33,250 nt of DNA from Collybiopsis luxurians FD-317 M1 (Eukaryota; Basidiomycota; Agaricomycetes; Agaricales; Omphalotaceae): positions 1-33,250 of the forward strand of contig KN834915.1 in assembly GCA_000827265.1 (NCBI GenBank). The letters run 5' to 3'. Within the stretch, counting starts at the first letter, position 1. Every line of letters begins with the position of its first letter. Under the pieces are notes generated by a model, which saw nothing but the letters and a program-made list of their open reading frames with translations, did not search any database and was not told where the DNA came from. Positions 1 to 11,225 of this stretch are shown piece by piece. Position numbers and translations under genes: made by a program.

Positions 1-85
1 CTCACCTGGTCCCAATCGACAGAGAGGTCAAGATAGGGACTCAGGTTACAGGTGGTAGGTATATATACTGTAGTAAGCTGTAAGA

Positions 86-132
86 GAGACTAATGCTACT
101 GGAGGATAAGATGAGAAACTAATGCTACTGGA
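86..132. repeat. short imperfect direct repeat
   Basis: Two copies of an 18-bp sequence (86-103 and 115-132, one mismatch) lie 29 bp apart. The shared core reads ACTAATGCTACTGGA. It is probably a small local duplication in non-coding DNA, with no further copies seen nearby. Confidence 0.6.
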
Positions 133-937
133 AGACAATAGCTAAGTGACAGCTACGAGAATAAAAGGTATGGAGCATGTGGTCATGCGACAGATGCAAG
201 AAGAGAAACAAGGACAGTTCATTAATAAAACAATGACAGTGGGAACAAAATAGAAAAAGAACAATGATACTGTGTGGAGTGGAGATAGGGAGGAGTTGTA
301 TGTCCAAAAGGTATTGATATGAAAGTTAGTCATAAACGCGGTCATGTGAATGATGTATAGTAAAAGAGAAATGAATAGGGGTTAGGAATGGATGTTTGTA
401 CCAGCTTTATGACACAAGCCACCCTCATAGTTTAGAGTAGAAATCTCTGGCAACTTATAGCTGCCACAATTGCCATTGCTCTTTCTATTGCTGCTCAGTG
501 TCAAGCTATAATTTTTTTTGAAATAGCTTACCAGATGTGGTAAGCATGGACTTTAGTGGTACACACACCTGTTGGGATCTGCAGATTACGAGTGCATGGA
601 ATGAAATGGAATGCTGAGTTTTGTTCTGGTGAATTTTGTGCCTGATCCTAGACAGGCAATTTTATATTACTCGCATAATATCAATGAGTCAAACTAAATA
701 GTGGGATACAGTATTCATCATTGTAATCATACCGCTAAAGCCGTTACTGCCTCGGACATAGTTTGATCGTACCAAAGTGACATCAGAAGGTGGTCAGCTG
801 GTCAATCAGCTAATTTGTGACAAACTGCTGTGGAGTTGGCTAATGGCTTTCTCGGGCATGGATTGTTCCATATTTGGACATTATCCACTTCGGATCATGG
901 GTTCCAATGAAACATCAGGCCATCAGTGAAAATTTTT

Positions 938-1282
938 GATTGCAGTGTACAGTACAGCCAGTTGCATGATGTTTTGCAGTTACAATTTTTTCATCCCCTG
1001 TTTATTGGTATTTACCATTTTGATCGGCTGCCATATCCGGTGAATTCACCAACCCCATTATCAGTGCTGACCTATGAAAATGAATCATTGAAGATGAGAT
1101 TCAGCCTATATTTGAGGTGAGGTGAGGAAAAGGAAGGGCTTTGATGTTGAAGTCAATGAAAAACTCAGTCCTGCCCAGCTCGGATTCGGACTGGGTATGG
1201 CAGCGGATCAAAAAGGTAAACACAAATAAACAGGGGATGAAAAAATTGTAACTGCAAAACATTATGCAATTGGCTGTAATCA
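938..1282. repeat. inverted-repeat (fold-back/MITE-like) element, decayed
   Basis: The left arm, about 951-1042, matches the reverse complement of about 1192-1282 over roughly 90 bp at about 85-90 percent by eye. The shared core includes CAGTTACAATTTTTTCATCC. The loop is about 150 bp. The outer ends align as TGATT-ACAGCC, but the left arm carries a 12-nt insertion (about 942-953). There is no transposase reading frame. A long hairpin without coding capacity fits a MITE or fold-back element. No clear target-site duplication was found, so the superfamily is unknown. Confidence 0.65.
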
Positions 1283-3599
1283 CTTCTTCTTCTTCTTCAA
1301 TGTTCAACATTCAACCTACATTTGTTTCCTCCCTCCCAACCCTTGCCTCTTCTCTCCTCCCCTACCCTATTTGTGTCTACCTAGTTGGGTGCTGGCCATA
1401 ATTCAACACTCGGCCCTGCCCAAACTGTCTTGATTTACAGGTACAGCATTGAGGTTTCCCGCTCATCGCCTGAGAATGGAGACAGTCAATCCTCAGCTTG
1501 ATTATTGGTGAGCAACTTACATTATACCAGTTTTAACCAGTCTAATAGTATAAACTCTCGGCATTGTTGCTATTCCTTCTTCCTCGACAATTCTGGGTAT
1601 TTGTAGTGGTATGTGATTGACTGCTCACATAATAGCATTGCCCATTAACTTTCCTTTAGCACTGGAGAGTCAAAACATCAACCTGCAACCCTGCTTGCAG
1701 TAATTGGACACCTTTAAAATACCATTCAGTCAGATTATAGGTGCAGTGTATGTGTACTATCCTTTCAACGGTGCATGGTTCTGATGACATTCCTTTCAGA
1801 TTATGCTGTAGAGCTGCTCATGATGACTCCCAAGTAAGCTTATACTATTCAGATTTATCAAGTTGCTGATGCAACACTTTATAGTGATTAGCTGGGAAAT
1901 TTCATTCAACTCACACCACTGTGCTCCTTGATCTGTGTAGCTGACATTTGATGTATTTACTACTTTACACTGTATTATGTGTATTCAATATACTCGATGG
2001 TCATTTTCCTTCCTGTTTACAAAAATTTGCACGTATCATGAAATTTTGCTTGAGCTGTATACACCCACATCTGCTCATAAAGAGACGGTAATATTACTCG
2101 GTAAATGTGATATTTACACAAGATTATAGGAATATTGCAATTTGACCGCAAGGATTGTGAAAGTGACTAAGGGTTATATGTCACCCCAACTCGCCACAAC
2201 ATGTCCACAAGAATTTCAAGGTGTTACATCAATTGTATCGATTGTAACATGACACAATGACCTATAATTTGTCTGCCAATTTAGCAATGTAATCATTTAT
2301 GGTAGTTTTTTATTTGATATTCCAGAATGTCAGTTATCTTCAATGTTGCATTAGCAAAACTTTTGCAATGGGCACAAGTACCTGCCATGCGCAGCGTTGG
2401 CCCACTTCCAACGGCAGGGTCTCAAGTGATTAATATCTGTAATAGTATCTTCTTACAGCTTCACTGTAAAGAGGTAGATAACTACCAACAGAATAAATAG
2501 TAGAACCTGAGCTGGATAGCAAAAAGGATAATAATGAGTGTAAGTTGGAAAAACTGAGACTGTGACTGTTTAGGATATCTGGAAGTAGGTCAATGATGAC
2601 CAGGTCTAGTATAGACTGGGTGTGCACAGGCTGGTGTATATGGGTAAGGTGGGGAATAGGTTTGCTGATGATGACAGGGATATGCAGATGGTGGAGTACT
2701 TGGCAATGAAACTGGTACTATGTGAACTGGGGCTACTGTACTATTGTTCCAGAAAAAATCTGTATAACTATCTGCAGTGGGTTAGTATTTGTTTCTGATT
2801 GCCAATGCTGATGTTACATATGCTGAAGGAATAGGAACCGAAAACTCGAGGTAAGAGTCAATCCTTTGGAGAATGATAAGGAGCTGAGATAAACAGGCCT
2901 TTATTTCATTTTAGAAGCTATATTGTAAAGTTCTATCCAGAACTACAAAGCCAACTAATACTGAGTTACAAGAACTATAGGTAACCAGGATTGAAAATGA
3001 ATAACTAGACCTGAAGTGTAATGTGAGGGAATTGGGGGGGGGTAAAATTGATTGATTGTTCTTGGGCTATTCTACTGCCTTCATATCCTGTTTCTACCGA
3101 ACTACTTCCTTCTCCAAACTTTGTTACCAATCCATCTGTGCTGTCTTATTCATCCTCCATCTAGAGAGCCAATAAGATAGTAGCCTCAGTAAGGTTTTTG
3201 GCTGGCTGACTAAAGCTGCTACCTTAAGAGTTAAATTGGTCTCAGGTCAAGTGAGTAAGTTAGTAATGATAATTTGTCCTGGTCTGAAAAAGGTAAATTG
3301 CCATTTATCCCTTTTAAAGAATTATAAATTGATGAATACCATTATTCCAGCTTCAGTGATATTGGATAACAAGGTGTTGGCTGAGGGTTTTCTTTGGTAT
3401 CCAGGCCAGTCAAATACAAATTTTGGAACAACTATTATGGTCAAACTCATGGTGTTATATCATGATCACGACCAATTCTACTGTGACTCTTGTAGCACTA
3501 ACGCTACATATTTTTGACCCTCTACAAAGGCTTTCTCCCTAAAAACCCTTCTCTCCTCATTGTCCCATCTGGCACCATCCAGGTCTGATCAACCCGGAC

Positions 3600-4640
3600 A
3601 CCATTGTCGACATCCCCTCTTCTGCTTTCAATGTTTTCTATGCCCCTCTATCTGAAACGTTATACCACCGCTCGAGCTGTCAGAAACAGTGACGGTGAGA
3701 GTGAAATCCCAGCGACTCGCTCAAACAGTCCGAATGCGCAGTCCTACTGCAACGTCGTTCGTGCTGGATTAGTCTCTCTCACAGTCCCCGCAGGGGTTCC
3801 GAGACCGGCTCAGATGATGAGCAGAATAGCTTCCGTCCAATTGGACATATTGAACAGCCTTCAGACGCAGATTCTGATGGGAATAATGATACAATGAAAT
3901 GGATTACTATGGGACTACGACGTCCACGAGCTCATAATCTAGACTCAAGTTCTATTGATAGAAATGGATTTATCTTGAAACTTAACCATGCTCGAAAGAC
4001 CAAGCCTTGAACTTTGTAATGGCTGACAATGCCACCATATGCGTGTATCGGACAGCCGAGAAAATTGCATCTCCAGCTCAAGAACGTGCTCATCGTCATA
4101 CGCAACGTGTTTCACAGACTACTGTCAATGTTAAACGGAGTTGTGAATATGATTCCGAATTATCTGAAAAAGGAAAAGGATCAGAACCCTAGAAATCGGG
4201 TCGGCGTTACTCACAGGAAAGGGTCGCCGCCAGCCAACAGTAAGAAATCTAAAAGGCATGTGAAAAATTTGGCATTCACCGATTCAGTTGAGTTGCAAAC
4301 TGAGAATACGGCGAACCGGCTGCTACAAAGCCAGAAAAATGTATCATCGAATATGACCATGTGGTACGGCCGAGCAACTTGCTCGCTGCAATGAATCATT
4401 AGACAAAGTTATTGACACTGGCCAAGATAAAGAAATGGACAGCTGGGAACATATTCATCTGACTGCTACCCCATTCAACACTAACCGAGATGAAGCATCG
4501 ATGACGTTCAATTCATCTGCCGGCGTCGACGCCTTTTCCTATGACAACTCCATCCGATGTACTGCCGACTCATCTATTTTGGACCTCAATATTCAAATGA
4601 CGCGTGATAACGCGAGGTATTTTTGGTGAAAGAAGGAAGA
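3600..4640 (+). pseudogene. unidentified coding-like region broken by stops and frame changes
   Basis: Three reading frames are used in turn. A Ser/Asp-rich frame runs to a TGA near 4008 (it contains GSETGSDDEQNS and later NGFILKLNHARKTK). A second frame runs about 4007-4190 (contains MADNATICVYRTAEK) and is then interrupted by several stops. A third covers about 4376-4629 (contains NESLDKVIDTGQDKEMDSW) and ends in TGA. Base composition is less AT-rich than the flanks, and codon choice in the open segments looks protein-like, so a former gene is likely. Unrecognised introns could explain some of the breaks. I recognise no domain. Confidence 0.35.
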
Positions 4641-5680
4641 AAAGATCCTCGAGATGGATCTTAGGAGGGCGTATGTAACGGGATCGTGACTTTTTCACTA
4701 TCGTTACTTCGTTTTATCTTATCTACAATATCTTATCTCCTTTGTTATCTCGTACTGTAATTGCTGCTTTTGGATTTAGCACTCGAATACCTCTCCATCG
4801 TTCACTACCAACGAACACGCACGGCAATAAGCGCCATAAAGGGGCATCGGCCTGCGTTGGGTGTAGAGACGAATTTAAGAGAGGTTGGGGAAGGTTAAGA
4901 TTGATCAGAAGGCATGGTAAGGGTGGGGTGGTAGGCGAATGGATCGTGGAGAAGGGGGGAGAAGACGATTGAGCTTTCGCCGTTGATAAGATTTGTAGGG
5001 AGATGAAAATAAGGATGGATTCCGCCAGGGACCGGGCATTGGCTGGGTCAGCAGCTTCGGCGTCTAGGAGTGTAGTAGAAGCTATAGAGGAATTGGTGTT
5101 GTAGATCCGAAAACGTGGATCAGGGGGTTACCGTATTCGTTAGCTCAGCCTTATGTCCGAGGAGTTGGGAAGGGGGTGAAGGAGGTCTCGAAACTGAAAC
5201 AGACGGACGGCCAGGTTCGTATGGAGATTCTCGCTGTTCCTGCAAAGAGGAAGAATCATTGCATTACCGATGACGGCATAGTATCGTGGGCATGGGCAAC
5301 GCTGCTCCACTTCGTTGTAATCTGGTCGTTTTTCTTCGAACGTTCCACGTTTGATTTTTGAACCTGCTATCCTAGCCCACACGTTTATTGCCTGCTCTGT
5401 CCACGAATACGACAACGCAAGAATCACTGATTTTCCCTTCTCCAAGGGTTGGAATTGCAGAACTTTCCCCGTTCCTCGTCACGACGCTCGGGTGCCCAAT
5501 GAAAAGCTGTGAATTTTTCAAACGACTTCTTGTTGCCACGACGCTTATACTCCGGGGTGCCAGGTTCTGAGATAAGAGATATCATATAACAGACGGATCA
5601 AATCCCAAAATACTTGGACCTCAGCTACCAGTTAGCTATAGGCACTACCGTGTTCCCTTCCCTCCCTCCCCTCACTCACG
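4641..5680. other. intergenic region upstream of the SDR gene
   Basis: Short overlapping reading frames exist on both strands (up to about 100 codons, 5140-5445 minus), but none shows a domain, a plausible exon structure or a preferred strand. The last 100-150 bp before 5681, with a pyrimidine-rich stretch just before the start codon, would hold the SDR promoter and leader. No defined regulatory site is supportable. Confidence 0.45.
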
Positions 5681-6714
5681 ATGACAAGCCTCACAAGTAC
5701 CTACCACCGCGACACCTACCCCACTATCTCACCAACCAACCCTTCCTTAAACCAAACCGGCAAAACCATTCTCATCACAGGCGGAGGTGGAGGTCTAGGT
5801 TTCCACATCGCTCGTTCGTTCTCTCAAGCGGGCGCGAGTAGGATTATCATAGTCAGCAGACGACTCGAGTTTCTACAGGAAGCAGTTGAGAAGCTACGAG
5901 CCGAATTCGAATCCGGAGGTCCGGAGATGGAGACTGGGGCTAGGACTCGAATTGAGTTTGTGGCTAGGGAGGTAAACCTCTCCGACGAATCTTCCGTTAC
6001 GGGTCTTTGGGAATTCTTAAACTCCGAACTTGGCGTCGTTGTGGACGTTCTAGTCCTCAACGCTGCGTATCGTTACAAACGACTCGGAACGGATGTTTTG
6101 AATATGGACGTTCGAGAGCTCGACGAGTCTTTTCGAATAAACGTCGCAGGGAACTTTTTGATGGTTCAAAAGTTCATTAAACAACCCCGGGCCCTTGGCG
6201 AGAAGAAGCGGTTGAACGTCGTGAACGTATCCAGCGCGTCCATACAGATCCACGGTGCGAATGCGCCTGTGGAATATACAGTTACCAAGAGCGCTTTCAC
6301 TCAGATTATGGGACGATTGGCGGATCAAGTACCTGTAACGGACGTTCAGATTGTTTCCTTTCATCCGGGACTTTTGTACGCTGAAGAGGCGGCTAAACGA
6401 TGGGAAAAAAGTTCTAGGAATTGGGATGAAAGTACGTCTCTAGTCTCTTTTTTTTTCAGTCATTTTTAGTCCCTCAGGCTGATCGGACTCGGATGCTGTG
6501 GTTTTTTTTATGCTTACCAGTGGCTCTACCAGCAGATTTTTCGGTTTGGGCGGCGAGTAGTGAAGCATCTTGGCTTCATGGACGATATGTATGGGCTCAT
6601 TGGGACGTTGAAGAGTTGAAAGAGAATATTTCAAAGCGTGTGGAAGAGGAACGTGGGTTTTTGAAAGTTGGAGTGGAAGGATTGCCAACCACGTATCTCC
6701 AAGCGCGTGGATAA
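5681..6714 (+). CDS. short-chain dehydrogenase/reductase (SDR family), two exons
   Basis: This is an NAD(P)-dependent oxidoreductase with a Rossmann fold, probably cytosolic; the substrate cannot be told. The model joins 5681-6431 and 6521-6714 (314 aa). The 89-nt intron has donor GTACGT and acceptor ACCAG, and the phase closes exactly. Visible motifs are the glycine-rich cofactor loop TGGGGGLG (residues 33-40), an NAA motif in VLNAAY, the serine in NVSSAS (about 184-187), and the catalytic YTVTK (Tyr199, Lys203). After the intron the sequence resumes with LPADFSVWAAS and LHGRYVWAHWDVEEL, typical of a group of fungal SDRs of about 300 residues, which supports acceptor 6520 over the nearer AGs at 6459 and 6469. 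The ATG has a favourable CACGATGA context. The gene stands alone and appears intact. Confidence 0.88.
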
Positions 6715-7993
6715 GTACTTACTTGGTTGAGGGGGGAAGACGTAACGAGTAGAATTTAAAAGATTCCCGATCCTGACAGAAAGCAAAAGAGTTTTATATT
6801 CGTCAAGATATTATGGCTACATCATAGGTCATTGGCAGTTGAGATGCAAGGTATCATCGTTACGTTATGCATTTCAGTGTCACCGAAAGCAAGAAGCGAA
6901 ACAAGAAAAGGTATCGTGTAAGAGAAACCATTAACATTTATCAAACTGAGTCAGCCACCTATTTTACTACCATGTCGATTTGTTTCGCAACCTGAAAACT
7001 GTACAGGCATTCTTGGTATTTGTGGGCAGACACATCCAACCCCCGTACATCTCGGGAAAAGAGAAAGTTGCATTGATGCAAGTTGTGGAATAGACAGAAA
7101 AATTGTGGAAACCGTGATGAGAGTCAAGCAAGCAGAAGAGTAAAGATGGTTTCAAGCTAATCGTCCTGACAAGCTCAATATAGTGCTTCAAACCTTTTCC
7201 TTACGCCCAACCGACACTGAAGTAGCGCCTACGTCGCTCTCAGAAATCGAAAATATAAGAACAGGGCTCGGGAGTTTGACCGCAACGCCCGTGCAGGGTT
7301 TGTCGTCACTTGAAGTTTCAATATTAATAATTCACCGATACGGCTGCCTTTGTTTGCGTGCGAAGACTATTGAGTTAGTCGCACCTGATCCACGGCCTAC
7401 GGAATGAAACGGATACACATATTATCCTGGGAACAAGGGCGGAGTTCTATGGATGAACAATATTTTTACAGTAGTCTCTCTCCATCGATTCACCCTTCGG
7501 TTCGAGGACCTATATAGTATAGATTCATTTTCAGTTTCAGTTTCCTTTTTGTTTTGATTGATGTTACATACACAATATTTGGGAGACGGAATGCCAATCT
7601 GTGAGTAGCCTGCGCCATAGTCTTGGACGTGGTAGCAGAATTTGAATCACTTTTACTAAGAATGTACTTTGCATTTGGGACAGACAAGATAAGGGCACTT
7701 GGCACAGTTGGTAGCGCGTATGCTTCGCATAGAAGGACGATTCTCTTAGTGTCCATTTGTTGATTAAAAACTTAATTTTTTTTTCCATTCTCGTGTACTC
7801 TTGTTTCTCGATCGGCAATCGGCGTGGAGAACTACAAAACAGAAGCTTGACATCTAGTCGCAGAATCCGAACAAAATGGGTATATCGCATAGAGCGTAGA
7901 TTTATTTTTACAATATGAGTATGGTAATATTAAGTAGAATATCTTGTCAAATCATAAACGAGGAGCAACTCTAACACCAATCAAGCCTCAATA
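6715..7993. other. intergenic region between convergent SDR and 7-TM genes
   Basis: Both flanking genes end in this interval, so it holds two 3' ends rather than promoters. Reading frames up to about 108 codons (7564-7890 minus) show no domain and overlap a tRNA-like sequence. Apart from that relic (7693-7755), nothing was recognised. Confidence 0.5.
7693..7755 (+). pseudogene. tRNA-like relic (Ala-CGC type)
   Basis: The 5' GGGCACT can pair with the 3' AGTGTCC as a full 7-bp acceptor stem with one G-U. It is followed by an intact internal promoter A box, TGGCACAGTTGG, and a TTCGCAT anticodon loop (CGC, alanine). The 3' half of the anticodon stem and the T arm are damaged: where a normal tRNA has a GGTTCGANTCC box there is only GGACGATTCT. 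The whole is about 62 nt instead of about 72. It is best read as a deleted tRNA gene or the head of a tRNA-derived SINE, not a working tRNA. Confidence 0.6.
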
Positions 7994-8974
7994 TCATACA
8001 GAGTCCGTATCGTTGTTTTTCGATTTTGGAATAACTCCAGGGATAGTGTACAGCGTTGCACACAGAAGTTCCGGCAATGCGACCAGAGGATACCAAAAGT
8101 GTTCATTGTTGGCTTGTGCGAGGTTACTAATCGTGGCTACGGAGAAGACTTCCCGGATGAGCAAGAGGATAGCGATGAGGCCAAAGATCAGCGAGGCGTG
8201 TTTGGCGCCGAAGGAAGAGGAATAGTATCGGAGAGTGTCTTGACCTAACAATCAAGAGTATTAGAAAGGGGGCGTTTAAGTGGAGGGTTAGGAGGGAGAG
8301 ATACCTTCGCGCTCTGCTCGGATGAGAACGACTGTTTGGAGAACTTGGAGAGCCGTAAGGACTAAGAACAGGAGAGCGGCACCTTTGCGCAAGGCGGCTC
8401 CATTGGAACTGGTAGGGTCGTTGGATATGATGTTAATCGAGGCGATACTCAAAGCGACCGGAATTATAAGAGCTATACGGAACAGACGTCGCTTTTTGAA
8501 CAGTTCCAGGAGTCTGCCAATGATTGGGATGGGAAGTGGACTGGAGCCGCAGAGTTCGAGTCTATGAAGATTTTTTAGACAGAGGGAAGTTGGAAGGTCG
8601 ATAAAAACTCACCTGTCCACGACAAGGGTATATATAGAGTAAAGCAAACCAAAGAAGCCGGTCTGGAGTAGGACTTCTGTAGCAATGAAAAGCCCCAAGT
8701 TTTCCCCGGCACTCTCGATATTGAGCGAAACGGCTCGCATGATAAATGCCGCTACTCGGACTGGGGATCCGTGTAAATTTAGTTTTTAACGAGGATATGA
8801 AGGACACTTACTGATGCAGAACAAAGTCATCGTAAACAACACCCTTCTACGTTCCTGTACTATTTTGAAAATAAAATAGGCAACGAGGGGCAAATATAAA
8901 ACTGCAAATACTGCTGCTGCAGCTACAGAGTTCCAGCCAAAGGCTTTAGGGTAATCGATTATAAGAGAAGCCAT
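7994..8974 (-). CDS. fungal seven-transmembrane protein of unknown function, four exons
   Basis: Exons are 8974-8812, 8760-8613, 8561-8305 and 8244-7994 (minus strand), with introns of 51, 51 and 60 nt, all GT-AG. The joined frame is 819 nt (272 aa) and every phase closes. Seven hydrophobic segments can be seen, roughly AAAAVFAVLYLPLVAYFIF, the TLFCIIRVAAFIM region, LLQTGFFGLLYSIYTLV, LFRIALIIPVALSIASINII, LLFLVLTALQVLQTVVLI, ASLIFGLIAILLLIREVF and WYPLVALPELLCATLYTIPG. The order and the RVAAF, TGFFGLLYS and FWYPLVALPE motifs fit a family of fungal integral membrane proteins; I believe it is the DUF7702 type, though I could not search. The start is the ATG at 8974 in a CCATGG context; an in-frame TTG 36 nt upstream is not needed. 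Function unknown; plasma or internal membrane expected. No sign of damage. Confidence 0.85.
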
Positions 8975-9927
8975 GGAATACGAGATAGAGAAGTAGCTAG
9001 AGAAGTCCAAAGACGGTGAGTGTCTGAACGGCTATTGCAGATTTGCCTTTCTTTATATACGCCATGGACAAGTTTAAAAGGATCGACGATTGAACGTTGA
9101 ACGTTGTGGCGTTTCCGCTTGGCACGGGAGCTCCCACGTGCCATCGGGAAGCTAACTGTGCCTTGAAAGTACCGACGGTGCTTTTTTTAGATTTGGTTCT
9201 TTTTTTAGATTTTCTATGCTCCTCCGTCGGGGAGCGAACAAACTACTATTAGTACTTGAGCGTCGTCCAAGTCTCTTCACTAACTCATACATGCTGTTGA
9301 CCGAACACACACATGTACAAAGCCGCAGCACGATCACGATGTGATATTACTATCTGGTGGCCTTGTGCGTAGTCGTTGAACTAAGAACTTTGATTTCTTT
9401 GACTGGAAAGTAAATTTTAGGGTATAGGTTCTCATAGATGTAGAACTCTCCGTCATCTCCTGGTCTCAACTCAAATTGCACGTCAAGGACGGCCACACAT
9501 GTGTACTTCCGTCAACAACGGCACCCTTTACTGGCCTAGTACCCTTTAATTCTGCAACGACGAGGTGCGATGAAGCTTATATCTAAACCATCGGTTGGGG
9601 GAGGTAATAACCTCCGCCTTCTACGGTTGCGGAGGAGGCTCAGGTAGAAATTCAGGGTCTGGACCCAGTAATCCGGCTCGACAGCGATTCTGGCAGGAAA
9701 ATTAAAATAATTAATTAAATCCTGAAAAGGACAGAGAGAAAGAGAGGGGAAGTAAGAGAGAGACGTCTACTTAGTTTCTACACTGTTTTTGTGCCTGTAG
9801 CTTTCTATCATTCATCGACACGTACTATATTGAGTGTCGATGGGATTTTGATTCCTTGAGTAGCGTAAAGAGATTGGGCTGGTTCGGCCAACGTAACGGG
9901 CTCAAAAAGGGTTTTTTTTTATTGCTG
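8975..9927. other. upstream region of the 7-TM gene, no gene seen
   Basis: This interval should hold the promoter of the minus-strand 7-TM gene. It contains T-rich tracts (9181-9210) and a short hairpin in which CCTCCGC (9611-9617) pairs with GCGGAGG (9629-9635). No reading frame with a domain was found. Confidence 0.45.
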
Positions 9928-10227
9928 TCAGCCGGTCACGGTGCCTTCCGAATCTCGGCTCAGATAGCGATACCAAAATGGAATTATTTTGGCAGTTCTC
10001 ATGACGTATGTAGGTGCAAGTCCGCCTCCGCGTTCCTTTTCTTGCTTATACAGACCCAGGGCAGAAGCGCTATGGAGAGCACTGTAGGTGAAATGAATAA
10101 GTACATTTAAGAGAGTACCATAGTCAAAATTTGCTTGGGTTTCCTGACATTTGACCGAGTTATCAGGCACCGTAGTTTTGCCGTTTCGCTGACCAGTGAT
10201 ACAATGAATATGTCCTTCACCTTCCTA
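9928..10227 (-). pseudogene. coding-like 3' exon, unidentified; may continue the DUF6589-like relic
   Basis: On the minus strand a frame opens right after a CCTAG acceptor near 10227 and runs about 100 codons to a TGA at 9928. Visible pieces are EGEGHIHCITGQRNGK and LLNVLIHFTYSALHSAS. An intron from a GTAAAT donor at 10287 to this acceptor would join it in phase 0 to the end of the relic at 10288. There is no start codon of its own and no known domain. It could equally be an unrelated fragment. Confidence 0.3.
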
Positions 10228-10287
10228 GGCATGCACAATTGAGTCAAGGATATGATTTACATGTAACCCCCACAGAGAGAGATTTAC

Positions 10288-11225
10288 CTCGAGATCCAGA
10301 GCTTCACATGCATTGATTCCCTCACCATCAATTCCAATGACGGCGGCATTAGTGGCATGGATCATGTCATTACGGTTAGTGATTCGCTGCTACCATCACC
10401 AAAAATAAATATTGATGTTGTCATAGATGATAAACCAGATTGCAGGACTGGCAATTAGCTCAATTACAAAGTCTATGGCGGATTTTGTCAGAACCTCCTT
10501 GAACCGCTTGACTGTGGAAGTGGGTACACACAGCCCAACCTCTGCAAGCCTTGTCATGACACGAGAGCTAGTACCATTGACTGTGAAGAATAGTCCTAGT
10601 AGGAATGGAAGAAGGTTTGTGGCTCAGTTGTGCAAGATGGTAAGCATTGCAATGACAAGTGTGATTGTCTGAAAAGTCTGGTACAGTCTAACCCGGATAA
10701 ATAATCCCACTGACTGCCTCAGTAGTATCAAGTTTTCCTTCTTCAAATATACGTTCCTCACCATCTCCAGTAGCCATGAAAGTACCTTCAAGCCCTGTCA
10801 CATCAGGTAACAGTGCATCTTCCATTTCTGTGTCTGAATCTGAGCTCTCCTCTAGATCATTTTGAGCTTGACACCTTTAATAACAATTTGGTAAAGCTGT
10901 GAAGACATAAAGAAGGGCTGTCATGAATGGAGCCAATGTCTGGTATTCTTGATAGAGCATATGGGGAGCAGATAATGACCGAATAGATTTAGCAGTAAGT
11001 TCTTTGAGTTTGACCTTAAGGTCTCAATCTTTGACTACAATCCGATGTTGATGGCGGCGGAAATGCTCCCCGGTTTTTTTATTTATATACTCTTAAAATT
11101 GTTGTTGCCAATCTTCAACAGACTCAGAGGTAAAATCATTGTTATCATCTTTCAGAGGCAGTTCAGGTGGCAGTTCAGTCCTAGGTTTGCAATCAGCAAC
11201 AGGCTCATAATCTGCACCCGGTAAG
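10288..11225 (-). pseudogene. DUF6589-like protein gene, degenerate
   Basis: Read on the minus strand, this interval keeps protein-like sequence with several disruptions. In order it shows an acidic region (GADYEPVADC, DDNNDFTSESVEDW), a helical stretch (SLSAPHMLYQEYQTLAPF then LLYVFTALPN), a Ser/Asp/Glu linker (NDLEESSDSDTEMED), and a conserved-looking core (ATNLLPFLLGLFF, SSRVMTRLAEVGLCV, WFIIYDNINIYF, QRITNRNDMIHATNAAVIG). The pattern 'YDNIN ... QR..NR ... T.A.V' recalls the fungal DUF6589 family, whose role is unknown and which is highly multiplied in some fungi. In-frame stops interrupt it: TAA after QQQF, TGA after VVKD, TAA after LPNCY, TGA in LHN*ATN, and TGA/TAG after NIYFW. At least one short intron (GTTAGA to TTTCAG) is plausible. 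It is not functional as it stands. Confidence 0.6.

Larger units (their letters stand above)
1..3599. other. AT-rich stretch without a recognisable gene
   Basis: No reading frame here is long, codon-biased or similar to a family I recognise. The longest open stretch (3236-3517, plus) has no visible motif. The DNA is AT-rich with many short homopolymers. It contains one decayed inverted-repeat element (938-1282) and a G run near 3035. It is most simply read as old repeat-derived intergenic DNA. Confidence 0.6.

Noticed and set aside
6460..6520. SDR intron ending at the earlier AG sites (6459 or 6469)
   Set aside because: The first leads to a stop within a few codons. The second adds a hydrophobic insert before LPADFSVWAAS that does not fit the family; acceptor 6520 gives clean continuity.
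8786..9010. Upstream start at 9010 for the first 7-TM protein
   Set aside because: That position is a TTG codon; the ATG at 8974 has a better context and gives the expected short N-terminus.
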